A stretch of 64,000 nt of DNA from Lineus longissimus (taxonomy: Eukaryota > Nemertea > Pilidiophora > Heteronemertea > Lineidae), in assembly GCF_910592395.1 (NCBI RefSeq), contig NC_088312.1, forward strand, positions 13,456,001 through 13,520,000. Direction: 5' to 3'. The translations under genes and the position numbers were made by a program. Shown here piece after piece: positions 1 through 12,600 of the stretch; the stretch's first letter is position 1; each line of letters opens with the position of its first letter. The notes under the pieces are model-generated. The model was not told where the DNA came from. It ran no database searches and worked only from the letters and a program-made list of their open reading frames with translations.

Positions 1-368
1 TGCATAAGATATTGATGACGTTTTAGTCACATGACAGTCGGACATCGACACTTATTTCTACGCATTTGAGCTTATTTCAAAGTCAATTATCTTTGACCCT
101 GCATTGTTTTTAGCATGAACGATACCATAGAGTCAGAGAGAGAAATATTCAGAACAATTATGTAGTATTTCCAAAACTCGGACATGTGCCAGATTGAATC
201 TAACTGCCCTAGTTAGAAAGCCTGAATCCATTACGAAACCGCATGTTTGTCCGACATTGCCTGTAATTCAGCGATGGGGAAATAGACGGCAGCAGCTGCA
301 GTGACGTCATCTTCGCGGAATGCTATTTACCGAAGATGTCAGATTGATAAAACAGATTTCTCTTTCAG
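1..368 (+). other. Intron sequence upstream of the first Ig exon
   Basis: No exon was recognised here. The last roughly 40 bases before position 369 resemble the ends of the introns that precede the Ig exons at 1142 and 1605 (shared AAGATGTCAGATTGAT and a pyrimidine-rich CAG acceptor). The gene therefore continues upstream of the window, and its signal peptide and any further Ig exons are missing. Confidence 0.6.
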
Positions 369-656
369 ATCCTCCTAATCAGATCATCATATCTTCCACG
401 AAGTCAGCAATGCCAATGAATCAGTCAGAAACATTCATTTGTAAAATCATAGGCGGAAACCCCCCTAACCAAACATTGACTATCTACAGAGAGAAGGATG
501 GCAAGCGAAAATTGATGCACGGAACAGGGTCAAACATTAGGTTGATTTTGTCCATGGGCAGTAGTTACAATGGATCCAGCTTCTACTGTGAGTCAAGTGT
601 ACGTGGATATCCAAGGTTATCAAAGACATCCAACAAGATTATATACACAGTTCTCC
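369..656 (+). CDS. Ig-domain exon 1 (most divergent copy)
   Basis: This 288-nt phase 1-1 exon follows TTTCAG and is followed by GTGAGT at 657. It encodes one complete Ig fold. The first cysteine is in FICK, the second is in GSSFYCESS, and NPPNQTLTIYRE lies between them. It has isoleucine where many Ig domains have the core tryptophan. The NQT sequon shared with the other copies is present. It is one codon shorter than the next two copies and differs strongly just before the second cysteine, where the usual acidic DDG motif reads YNG. It is therefore an older or faster-diverging paralogue of exons 2 and 3. Confidence 0.85.
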
Positions 657-3600
657 GTGAGTATAGATATGTTGCTTTGAATACAGTCGTTTACGCCATC
701 ACTACTTAATAACACTTGGTAAATAGCGTACCATATCGTTTCCTCCCGTTTTATGTGATGGTATTCTTCTTTACCCAACTGCATGCGTTTGCCTGAATCG
801 ATGGGTTGCGACGGTGGGCAGCTTTTGTAACCCTTGTGAAGGTATATATGTTGTGTCATCAAAGCATGTGCGAAAGCATATACCTGACACTCTTGAATCG
901 GCCTTCGTACTTGACCAGTAGCACGAGGAATGAAGGAACTATTCAAGAACTTTAGACGAAAAATGCATCAACAAAATTCGTACTACGCGTTCGTAGCTCT
1001 TCGTAATGGTTGCGAAGCCTGTATGGTTTTATGTAATAATACAATGTATTATATAAACATTATATCAAATTTGATAAAACAAAATTCCAAAATTTTACCA
1101 AAGATGTCAGATTGATCAGATGAAACAATCTTCTTTTTCAGATCCACCTGATCTGGTCACCCTATATTCCACGAAGTCAGCAAAGCCAATGAATCAGTTA
1201 GAAACATTCATCTGTACCAGCTCAGGCGGAAACCCCCCGAACCAAACATTGACTATCTACAGAGAGAAGGATGGCAAGCAACAATTAATGAACGGAACAG
1301 GGCCAACCATTACGCTGAAGGATAGGCCCATGGTCAGCAGTGACGATGGATCCAGCTTCTACTGTGAATCAAGTCTAAGTAGATATCCAAGTCTATCAAA
1401 CACATCAAACGTGATTGTATACACAGTTCTGCGTGAGTATAGAGTCACTTTATATACAAGATATTTATTCATATCGTATAATATGCCATTATCCAACAAT
1501 GCCACTTGGTTGGGTATGTTCGTGGGAATTCGATTTGATAAAAGGAAATTCCCAAATTTACCAAAGATGTCAGATTGATCAGTTGAAACAATCTTCTTTT
1601 TCAGATCCACCTAATCTGGTCACCCTATATTCCACGAAGTCAGCAAAGCCAATGAATCAGTTAGAAACATTCATCTGTACCAGCTTAGGCGGAAACCCCC
1701 CGAACCAAACATTGACTATCTACAGAGAGAAGGATGGCAAGCAACAATTAATGAACGGAACAGGGCCAACCATTACGCTGAAGGATAGGCCCATGGTCAG
1801 CAGTGACGATGGATCCAGCTTCTACTGTGAATCAAGTCTAAGTGGATATCCAAGTCTATCAAACACATCAAACGTGATTGTATACACAGTTCTGCGTGAG
1901 TATAGAGTCACTTTATATACAAGATATGTATTTATATCGTATAATATGCCAATATCCAACAATGCCACTTGGTTGGGTATGTTTGTGGGAATTCGATTTG
2001 ATAAAATGAAATTCCCAAATCTACCAAAGATGTCAGATTGATCAGATGAAACAATATTCTTGTTCCGATCCACCTGCTCTGGTCACCCTATATTCCACGA
2101 AGTCAGCAAAGCCAATGAATCAGTTAGAAACATTCATTTGTACAATCCTCCAGTTTCGTGCGAGCCCCTTCATCATCTAGTTGTGACAATAGGCAGGTTT
2201 CGCAACCCTTACAAACGACTAAGTAGGAAGTACAGCAATGCGCTTTTGGACCCTATGTTCCCCGTCTGCCATTTCCAAATTAATGTCTTATCATAAATTC
2301 ATCTGAATACATTTATGATTCATTTAAGAAATATATCTTTCGCTGTTTACAGTCGTGGAACCTGCTCTCCCCGTAGCAGCCATTGCTGGTGGGACGATTT
2401 CCGGTGTAATTTCTATACTTATCGCATGCCTAGTTGGAGTCGTTGTCTGGAAGCGGAAAGGTAGGGACTTTTCGAACAGCCTTAACAATGTTGGTGAAAA
2501 ACGTTCTTTATCGGTACGCTCATCCCCAGCGATTCTGTCACGTTGGCGGAATGCGAAGTTAAATGCCATACCCGACGTGTCCCTGTTGTTGATGATTTAA
2601 CATCTATCTATGGTTTAAACGTTTGCATCTATATACAGTATCCTGCAATGAAATGACCAGGGTGGCCTGTTTTCGAATGTAGGTAAAAATCCCCCCCCCC
2701 CCAGGTAAATATCCTCCAAGTAAAAATCCCCAAGGTAAATATCCCCCTACAGTTAAATATCCCCTCGGTAAATATCTCCAAACAGTTAAAAAATCTGTAT
2801 TGTGGATTAAGCCTAAAGTTCGGCAGGCTTGTTTTCCATGACCACATATATACTCATCAAAGAAAGTTAAGGACCACTTTTTATATTTAACATATTTTTT
2901 TTACAGCACATATCAAGTACCAGAAAATGCCTAAATATGAATGTCCTGTATGACCTCCAAGACACAGTAATCAATTTCACATGTTGTTTGTTCCAGTTGT
3001 TGCATAACTTCTTTCTAAACTTGTCACATCCTGAAAATGGGTGTTTTTGGTGTGGCAGCTGACCACATAAAGTGGTACCAAAGTCCATGCAAGTGCTTTT
3101 CCTTGCATTTCCCACCAAGCTCAGGCAGCATTCTGACAAAAGAGATGCCTAGATGCCACTTGAGTGAAGTAGAGGTTGCACGAGCCATAGGGACTGGAAG
3201 CTGGCTTCAGTCAGCGACGAGTAGTTGAGATGATGGGTGTGTCTCACAGTGTCACCAGTCGTGCTAACCAACGACACCGGGAGACAGGCGATACTCAGAG
3301 ACCCTGTACTGGCCGCCCATCAGCAACAACTGCGACGGATGATCGCTACTTAGTGACTCTTTGTCGTCGCAACCGCTTCAGTAGTGCTCGCAGACTCAAT
3401 AACCAATTCACTGCTGCAACTGGGGTGACTGTTTCAAATCAAACCATCCGTAACCAACTTCACAGAGCCGACATCCATGCCAGGAGGCCACTGCAATGCA
3501 TCCCATTAACCCCTGCTCACAGAAGAATCCGTCTCAATTGGGCTCGTGGTCATGTGGGATGGACCCACCAGCAATGGCGCCGTGTTCTGTTCTCAGATGA

Positions 3601-6600
3601 GAGCAGATTCAGCCTGGACCACAATGATGGACGTGTTAGAGTCTGGAGACAACAGGGAGAGAGATTTGCAGATGCCTGCATCGCTGAACATGACCGCTAT
3701 GGTGGAGGCAGCATCATGGTGTGGGGCGGAATCAGCTACGGTCAACGCACTCGCCTCTATGTGGTCCCAGGGGGAGCAATTACAGGTGTGAGGTACAGAG
3801 ATGAAATCGTGGAACCTTTTGTGGTTCCGTTTGCAGAAAACGCTGGGGAAAATTTCATTTTCATGGACGACAACGCCCGTCCCCTCACAGCGAGGGTGGT
3901 GACACAGTACCTGGCGGATCATGGAATTGAACGTATGGACTGGCCAGCGAAATCCCCGGACTTGAATCCGATAGAACATGTCTGGGACATGATGGGAAGG
4001 AGTATTGGAGCGCTTGAGGTGCAGCCAAATGGGTTGCAGTAGCTTGGTGTGGCCTTGGAGGCTGCCTGGGATGCAATTGATGTCAGGGATGTTAATCGTC
4101 TGATAAACTCAATGAGACAGCGGTGTCAGGCTGTTATTGCAGCAGGGGGAGGCCATACTCGCTACTGACCATGCTGACATTGATGACAAGACATTTAGGC
4201 TAAAATTGTGAAAAAGTTGACACACCAAAACACCCATTTTCAGGTTGTGACAAGTTTAGAAAGAAGTTATGCAACAACTGGAACAAACAGCATGTGAAAT
4301 TGATGACTGTGTCTTGGAGGTCATACAGGACATTCATATTTAGGCATTTTCTAGTCCTTAATATGTGCTGTAAAAAAAATATGTTAAATATAAAAAGTGG
4401 TCCTTAACTTTCTTTGATGAGTATATATTGAACACTTATTGAATATTGCAAGATGTCGGCTGTTCTCTGAATCTCGCAGACTAGTCCTGAATTTGTGCCT
4501 GATTTGTGCCCAACTTTTAGCGGATCACCAAGGACATAGGTGAACGTATCAGGGTGTGGTAGCCGAGTTTTAGTGTCGAGAAAATAACTTTTAAAACATT
4601 CGTTGGCATTCGGGCAGGGCGCAGTGCATGTGTAAATTATAGTCTTGTAGTCTGAAACAATATTTCGTGTTTTGCCCTCGAAGTTCATTCGTCGTTGATT
4701 AATCCTTATGTTCAAATAGAATGTTTTATGATATAATAAAATAAAGTACACCATTGTTTTTATACAAATTTTATTGTTTACTTCCCAAGAAACGGTTCGC
4801 CAAACATTAGAATCAGGGGAATATACATAATCATGGAAAACAAGCCTGAGCCTGAGGTATAGGCCTAATCCACAATACACATTTTTTACTGGAGGTATAT
4901 TTACCGGGTGGATTTTTACCTAGGGGGATATTTACCGGGTGGAAATTTACTGGGGGGATTTTTACTGGGGGAATTTGTACTGGGGGGATTTTTACCTGGT
5001 ACCTTTTTTCACTGCTGTACGTGTTGGTAGGTGGCTTGGTCGCCTCACAGCAAAACATCTCTCCCTGCTCAATCAGATCGACATGACAGAAGAGTGGCCA
5101 GTTATACGAGTTGGAATATGACTGTTGTTGTGTTTTTTTTCCACAGGTGTTAATAATGTGAATAGGTAAGTCTATCAGCATTTATTGATACGAATCTGAC
5201 AGGTGTGTGTATGTGTGAGGGGGGGGGGGCAAAGCACGATTTAGAAGAAGAAAAACTAAACTTTTGTACTGAATTGTTGTGTTTTGCCGTCAATAAAGAG
5301 TAAAAGATAAAAGATAAAAAATCTGACCGCCTGCTTTATTTCTGCAGAGACGTTTTACATCTTCTGGCAATGTTGCCAGTTAATTTTGCTTTATATAGTA
5401 GATGGCAAGGCATTTGTGTGTAACCTGTAAAACTTCAAGATCAATACTGGAAATCGACCCTGTCGAGGTGATGAAGAAAAGGAATCAAAAAGCTCTTTGA
5501 ATGAAATGTTAATAGGTAACAATACTACGGATTGTTCTGCACTGGGCCAAGTTGTTCAAAACAAGATTTGTCATTAACGCTGGCATTAACTTACACTATA
5601 TTAACGGTTTCTCTAACTTTTTCCTGATTTATTCGACATTTCTCCGACATTGTCAGACTTTTCTCCGATTTTGTCCTGAAGGTCGGATTTCGAGAAAACC
5701 TGTGAAAAAACTTATAAATGTTCCAGATTATGACATAATATGACCAATTATTTTTACATACATAAAACTCATTGTTTTTTTTTGTTTCTTACCAATTATA
5801 GAATTAGGCCTATTTTTGTAAGTCTCCCCTGCTTGAACATGGAGTGGGCCAACCTAGATGCACTCATGTGACATGCAAAGTATCCAAGGAGATGAGCTAA
5901 TTACTATTCTCACTTATGGTTACTCTTGGTGTTTGCGTCACATCTCATCAACCCTATTCAACTAAGGCCATTGATCTTTAATGGCCTATTTTTGGAAGCC
6001 CTAGGTTTTCGGGAAATCCGACCTTTTGGACAAAGTCGGACAATGTTGAAGAACTGTCGGATAAATCAGGATAACATTCTGAGAAACGGCTAATAAGTCG
6101 AAAAAGCCTCCCACTAGTGTTACAATCATGTAAGTTAGTGTTACGTATGAGGGCTTAACTAGACAGATAACATCAAAGTTAAGTTAACGACACCGTTAGA
6201 GAGGAATTTGAGCAACCGGACCCTGGACGTTGCTGATTGTCTAACCTGATTTAGATTGAAACAGTTCGTATTGAATAATTCTACATAGTAATGCTATTAA
6301 TGGATAAAATATGGTGTGCTACCGACTGGTGTCCTCGAAATTGCTCAGATCTACGATTTGAGGATTCATTCACTTCCGCCTTTGATTTTTACCGGGTCGC
6401 GCAAAACGCCTCAATATGTTAAGCGTTTTGCGACAGGTTCCCTTTATATAACGTACATTTACATATCATCAAAACGATTTTTCATTTGCGATCCGATCCG
6501 ATCGTATTCCATCGTATTCCAATTTTGAATATGCCTATCATGGCCGTTGAACTACTTCCTTCTAATTCGGCCTGTTTCACGTGTACATGTCCCAATTAAA

Positions 6601-9600
6601 GCGTTTCACAGTGTTTATCGAGTTCACTCAACTGTAGAGTTTTCCAATTCATGTTATTTTTATACAGACCCCCGGTTTGCGTACAGGAACTGGATAACGC
6701 GGTGTTCTCTAACGAATATTTGCCGACGCGTCAATCAGGTAAGTAATCTGTGGTGAGGATACCTAACATTCATTGCCCCTCATCCGCAGAACTAATTTCA
6801 TTATAGAGTCATTTCTTAAATCTTATGTCCGCAGCGTTTGGGGCTCTGGAAGACGAACTACCTGTTGGATTTTTTGGAGTTTGGTTTTAATTGGTCTACC
6901 CATCAAAACCAAACAGCTTTTTTCTTCATTTTTGTAACCATGGTAACTGTGGGAAAGTGAAATCACAAACAAAAGACTGATGAAGGTTACTCACTGATTC
7001 AAATGTTACACGGTGTGAAATTATGGCATTGGTCCCTCCACATGAACCCCCCTGCCTATCAGTGCACAGATGGCATCGTCTGGCCATTTCTTTTGTTTAT
7101 TTGTCACAGTGTGAATTTAAACTGCTGGCAATCATTGCGTTGTTACTGACTCACACGTGAAAGTAAATGCAAGTTCAGGGTATCATTTTAAAGAGTAAAT
7201 CCAGTTCTTTCTAATGACATACCTCACTTAAAATAATATTTAGTACATGTAGTTTACATTTTATCGATGATTCAAGGTGTGTGTTTTTTTTTTAGATCCC
7301 TGTAGTACACAGGTTCCTAAAACAACTCCGACATATTTATTCAGAGCTATATGCGTCATCAACATTAATTATGATCAAACATTCATGTACATCAAGGAAA
7401 GATGTTTTCTGTTCGGCCTAAATAATTCATTTGTTTACCGTTCATGTCATATTTTTTGAGTCGTATGGTAAAATGGAACTGCAAATAAAAAAAGCAAAAT
7501 AACATAAATAATGACAAGAGCAAATTCACTTCAAAAAAAATACCGCACTTGTAAAATATTCACTCCGCGCCTCAAAATTATAACATTTTGCACTATATTG
7601 TGCTCCCCATTGGAGTACCCTACTCAATAAATGGTATGTATATTCAAAGTATGTGGCGTAAGAATCCAGATGTTGGGTATTACATGTATGTTAAATCCGT
7701 TACTCGTTCGTTTGTATTTTGTTGACTGAGATAAATATTCTTTAATTGGCGCCTATTACAAATGTACGAATTTTTTATAGGTGGTGAAGCGTGGGATGAA
7801 AACATATACGTGTACTCTGAGCCTAACGCCATTCGTGACCCACAAGGTAACATACGGTGGCTGAGAAAGGATATTGCATTATTTTTTTACCATTAAACAT
7901 TTTATTTTCTCAAATATTTCGATCAAAGGACGATGAAGATACCATCTCGGGCGATTAAGATAAGTCCATCGCCCGAGGTTAGCATTTCGATCGCTCGAGA
8001 TAAGTATCTCGATCGACCGAGATGACATCTCGATCGATTTAGATAATAAGTCCATCTATCAAGTTAAAACAACTTGTGTTAAAAAAATCACGCGATTTCC
8101 TTTTTCTGTCAATGTGGTAATGAAATTAGTATTTTACTCATTCATACGAATTTATTCATTTATTTACTTGATATGGTAAATAAACCCACATGTATTGGTC
8201 TGTGGCCAATTGTAGGAAAATGCTTTAATAAAACCAAAAAAACGTCCTGGTACATCCAGTGTTTTTTTTCAATATGATGACATTTTTCGGTATGATGAAG
8301 GAGTGAAAAATAACTGAATCTCGGGATGCAAAAAGTGCAACTGTATGTTTTTTTCAACGGAGGTAAGAAAATTGACCTGTTTTCAGTAGGAGTGGGAGGC
8401 TTGTTCCGACTTCTTTACGACATCTCTTACTTTTTCCTGATTTATCCGACATCACTCCAACATTGTCCGACTTTTCTCTGAAAGGTTAGATTTCTATAAA
8501 AAAAACTGTGATAATTAACAGAACTTCCAAAAATAGGGCAATAAGATCAAAGGCCTAAGTTGAATGGGGTTAATGATGGAGGTGTGCACCAAACACCCAG
8601 AGTGACCCTAATACTAGGCTCACTCATTTAGGTCACTCTGCGTGTTTGGCTCACACCTCATTTCCCCATTCAACTTAGGCCCAATCAACTTATGCTTAAC
8701 CCTTACATTCCTCATAGTTACAGTTTATCTAGTGGACTTTGAGCCTGCTATGGTTCACCGGCGCTGATGTTAGGCTTAGGTTAAGCCCCTGAACCCTAAA
8801 ACGTGGCGGACGGGTGCCTGGTTTGTTCTACTGTGGGCAAGTGGTCAGTCTCATCAGATTATATTAATACAGTTCAAGAGTTACACCTGACTATTCATAA
8901 TCCCCTTTACGGCAGTCTCACGAAATTACCCGAGCATTAAAGAAATGTGTATCGACTTAAATGAAGCCGTATACTTACTGTAATCGTTGGTTCTTCTCCA
9001 GATGATCTAACCCTGTATGAAGACATTGGAGCCGGGAAATTTCAATCTGGTGAGTTATGAAGAACGAACAGGGAAGTATGCCTTTTCTTATCCAGCTCTT
9101 ACTAATGACATACTACACTTAAAATAATATTTAGTAGTTTACATTTAATCGATGATTCAAGGTGTGTATTCTTTTTTTTAGATCCCTGTAGTACACAGGT
9201 TCCTAAAACAACTCCGACATATTTATTCAGAGCTATATGCGTCATCAACATTAATTATGATCAAACATTCATGTACATCAAGGAAAGATGTTTTCTGTCC
9301 GGCCTAAATAATTCATTTGTTTACCGTTCATGTCATATTTTTTGAGTCGTATGGTAAAATAGAACTGCAAATAAAAAAAACAAAATAACATAAATAATGA
9401 CAAGAGCAAATTCACTTCAAAAAAAATACCGCACTTGTAAAATATTCACTCCGCGCCACAAAATTATAACATTTTGCACTATATTGTGCCCCCCATTGGA
9501 GTACTCAATAAATGGTATGTATATTCAAAGTATGTGGCGTAAGAATCCAGCTATTCTGTTTCTTGGGCATGTTGGGTATAACATGTATGTTAAATCTGTT

Positions 9601-12600
9601 ACTCGTTCGTTTGTATTTTGTTGACTGAGATAAATATACTTCAATTGGCGCCTATTACAAATGTACGAATTTTTTATAGGTGGTGAAGCGTGGGATGAAA
9701 ACATATACGTGTACTCTGAGCCTAACGCCATTCGTGACCCACAAGGTAACATACGGTGGCTGAGAAAGGATATTGCATTATTTTTTTACCATGAAACATT
9801 TTATTTTCTCAAATATCTCGATCAAAGGACGATGAAGATACCATCTCGGGCGATTAAGATAAGTCCATCGCCCGAGGTTAGCATTTCGATCGCTCGAGAT
9901 AAGTATCTCGATCGACCGAGATGACATCTCGATCGATTTAGATAATAAGTCCATCTATCAAGTTAAAAAAACTTGGGTTAAAAAAATCACGCGATTTCCT
10001 TTTTCTGTCAATGTGGTAATAATGAAATTAGTATTTTACTCATTCATACGAATTTATTTGATTATTTACTTGATATGGTAAATAAACCCACATGTATTGG
10101 TCTGTGGCCAATTATAGGAAAATGCTTTAATAAAACCAAAAAAAAAACATCCTGGTACATCCAGTGTTTTTTTTCAATATGATGAAATTTTTCGGTATGA
10201 TGAAGGAGTGAAAAATAACTGAATCTCGGGATGCGAAAACTGCAACTGTATGTTTTTTTCAACGGCGGTTAAAAAATTGACCTGTTTTCAGTAGGAGTAG
10301 GAGGCTTGTTCCGACTTATTTACGATATCTCTAACTTTTTCCTGATTTATCCGACATCACTCCAACATTGTCCGACTTTTCTCTGAAAGGTTCGATTTCT
10401 ATAAAAAAAACTGTGATGATTAACAGAACTTCCCAAAATATGGCAATGAGATCAAAGGCCTAAGTTGAATGGGGTTAATGATGGAGGTGTGCACCAAACA
10501 CCCAGAGTGACCCTAATACTAGGTTCACTCATTTAGGTCACACTGCGTGTTTGGCTCACACCTCATTTCCCCATTCAACTTAGGCCTAATCAACTTATGC
10601 TTAACCCTAACATTCTTCATAGTTACAGTTTCTCTTTTGGACTTTGAGCCTGCCAAGGTTCACCGGCGTAGATTTTAGGCCTCGGTTACGCCCCTGAACC
10701 CTGAAACGTGGCGGACGGGTGCCTGGTTTGTTTTACTGTGGGCAAGTGGCCAGTCTAATCATACTATATTAAAACATTTAGAGAGTTACACCTGACTATT
10801 CATAAGCCAGTCTCACGAAATTACCCGAACATTAAAGAAATGTGTCTCGACTTAAATGAAGCCGTATACTTACCGTAATCGTTGGTTCTTCTCCAGATGA
10901 TCAACCCCTGTATGCAAACATTGGAGCCGGGAGATTTCAATCCGGTAAGTTATGCAGAACGAACAGGGAAGTATGCCTTTTCTTATGGAATAAAACGGGA
11001 ACACACTGTTGCCCTGCATTGTTGTGTTGTCGTTCAACTAGCTTGCAGTTGATTTCTTTCTAATGACCACTGGTCAAACATCCTTCGTACGAACCCACTG
11101 CGGCTATGCAATCGAAGAGGTTGATCGTAATTACAGAAAGCCGGCCGGACAAATAACGTCATCGGTTGCTTATGTAGATATTCATAGTTATATATCAAAA
11201 AGGCGGAGAAGTCACTGGGAGGGCCTAATCTGAGAGCCACCAGCCGAAGAGCCCAAGAGCTTAAGAGCCCAAGGGCCAAGAGCCACCTAAGTAAAACCTA
11301 ATGTGCGAGCCATGAGTTGTAAAAATGCTACGAACACCGTCAGGAAAAGCGTAATTGAGCCTTTTTTGAGTAGACTGGTTCCTACACCGAAATTTTGTTG
11401 GTATGTAAGGTAATGTTGTCCCAATGAAGCGGAGTCCCTCTACCAAAATGTTTGGTGTGTAAGGGGATGTAGTCCCTATGAAGCAGAGTCACTCTACCAA
11501 AATCTTTGCCTTTGGTGTGTGAGAAGGATTAGAGAACAAATATTAGTAAGATTCGGTGGGACTCGAACCCACACCAATGCCACCATGGACAGTTGGAAAT
11601 CCAGTGCCCTGGGCTGCAGTTTTACTTGCGGTGTACTGGATTTTTAAAGGCCATGACTCCTGCTTTTATGATTGCATGACATGTACAAATCCTCAAACAC
11701 TGGACTTAAAGCTCCGCATTAAATCAAGTTTGATCAAAATTGAAGAACCCAGTCCAGAGATATAGCAAATTAACGGCTTTGTTTACATGTTATGTAACAG
11801 CCTTGGTTAGGTTTCTAAGTAAAGTCAGGCGGCAGGTTTACTGACATAGTTCAGGCTGACGTTGGATTTCTTACTATAAATAGTATAAATTTGTCTGTAT
11901 TACCTTACCTTATTATAAGGTATATCGAAGCTTTAAATTAGAAATACATTATGATAGTTTAAGTATTGTATAAATTGATGTATTTGATGCAATTTCCTGT
12001 AAAAAGAATCGAATTTGAAAAATCAATTAAGTTCTATAAATTTGCCTAAATTGTCTAGAAAACCTAATTGGACCATATTTGTGGGGTCTATGTTATTTTT
12101 GGCATTGATTTTGTTTCCCCACTTCATGAATTAGCTCAAATAACACTTTCTAGATGTGAGAGTTGACTTTTAAAATAAATATAACCGGTTTTCCAAAAAA
12201 AATTAAAATATTTAATTAAAATATTTTTTGGAATACAATAAACTCATTTATTATGGGCAAAGGTATGCTTTCATACTTGAACATTGAAAATGTCAATGAA
12301 AAACAGACTTCATATATCAATTTTAAGAGCATTAGTTTATATGTGTCCTCCCAAGTAGGGCAATAGCCTGATCTACATCACAATTTTGGTGAACCCGCCG
12401 CCTGGCTCTAACAAGCCAGTTGCTAGCCTGATTAGGTGATCTAGTTGTCAAACACCTGAAAGGCTATATCTTCAAAATGGATGGAGCAAATTGCATGGGG
12501 TTTTCTGTATTATATAAATTGTTAGGTGCACTTTTGAAAACGTCTTACAGCAGGAAATGGCAAAATACCTGGAGTTATGGCCTTTAACCGGGGTAACCTC

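Larger units (their letters stand above)
1085..2145 (+). repeat. Tandem array of the Ig exon with its intron (463-bp unit)
   Basis: The exon and the roughly 170 bases of following intron are repeated. Exon starts lie at 1142, 1605 and 2068, so the spacing is exactly 463 bp each time. The intron that follows exon 2 matches the one following exon 3 over nearly its full length, with only a handful of differences. This points to recent unequal crossing-over within the gene. The third unit decays from about 2145 onward. Confidence 0.9.
2680..4998. mobile_element. Foldback-like element 1 with tandem-repeat termini, interrupted by a Tc1-like transposon
   Basis: The left end (2680-2795) is an array of a roughly 15-bp unit of the type AGGTAAATATCCCCC. 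The right end (about 4880-4998) is the same kind of array in inverse orientation (GGGGGATATTTACC). Inside the arrays, a further roughly 50 bases are inverted copies (GTATTGTGGATTAAGCCT at the left, AGGCCTAATCCACAATAC at the right, then GCTTGTTTTCCATGA and its complement). Such termini are the hallmark of FB elements in Drosophila and TU elements in sea urchin. The original interior is about 400 bp (4424-4830) and has no coding sequence that I recognise. It sits in the intron between the transmembrane exon and the microexon. Confidence 0.7.
7199..10990 (+). repeat. Direct tandem duplication of a 1.9-kb tail-exon block
   Basis: Unit 1 runs from about 7199 to 9092 and unit 2 from about 9093 to 10990. 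Equivalent points are offset by 1895-1899 bp (7781 and 9680; 9002 and 10897; hairpins 8552 and 10457). Each unit carries one 66-nt exon, one 48-nt exon, a palindromic CGATCG-rich patch and a foldback hairpin. Intron sequence is nearly identical apart from scattered substitutions and small indels (an extra roughly 20 bp near 9550). The duplication is therefore recent and happened after the MITE had inserted. Confidence 0.9.

Noticed and set aside
4831-5181. Minus-strand open frame with repeated KIPPV-type motifs
   Set aside because: It is the translation of the AGGTAAATATCCCCC tandem repeat at the foldback end, not a protein gene.
7295-7459. Open frame after a TTTTTTTTAG acceptor (also at about 9182), starting DPCSTQVPK
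   Set aside because: The acceptor looks good, but no consensus donor restores phase 1. The sequence is duplicated along with the whole intron block, so I leave it as intronic.
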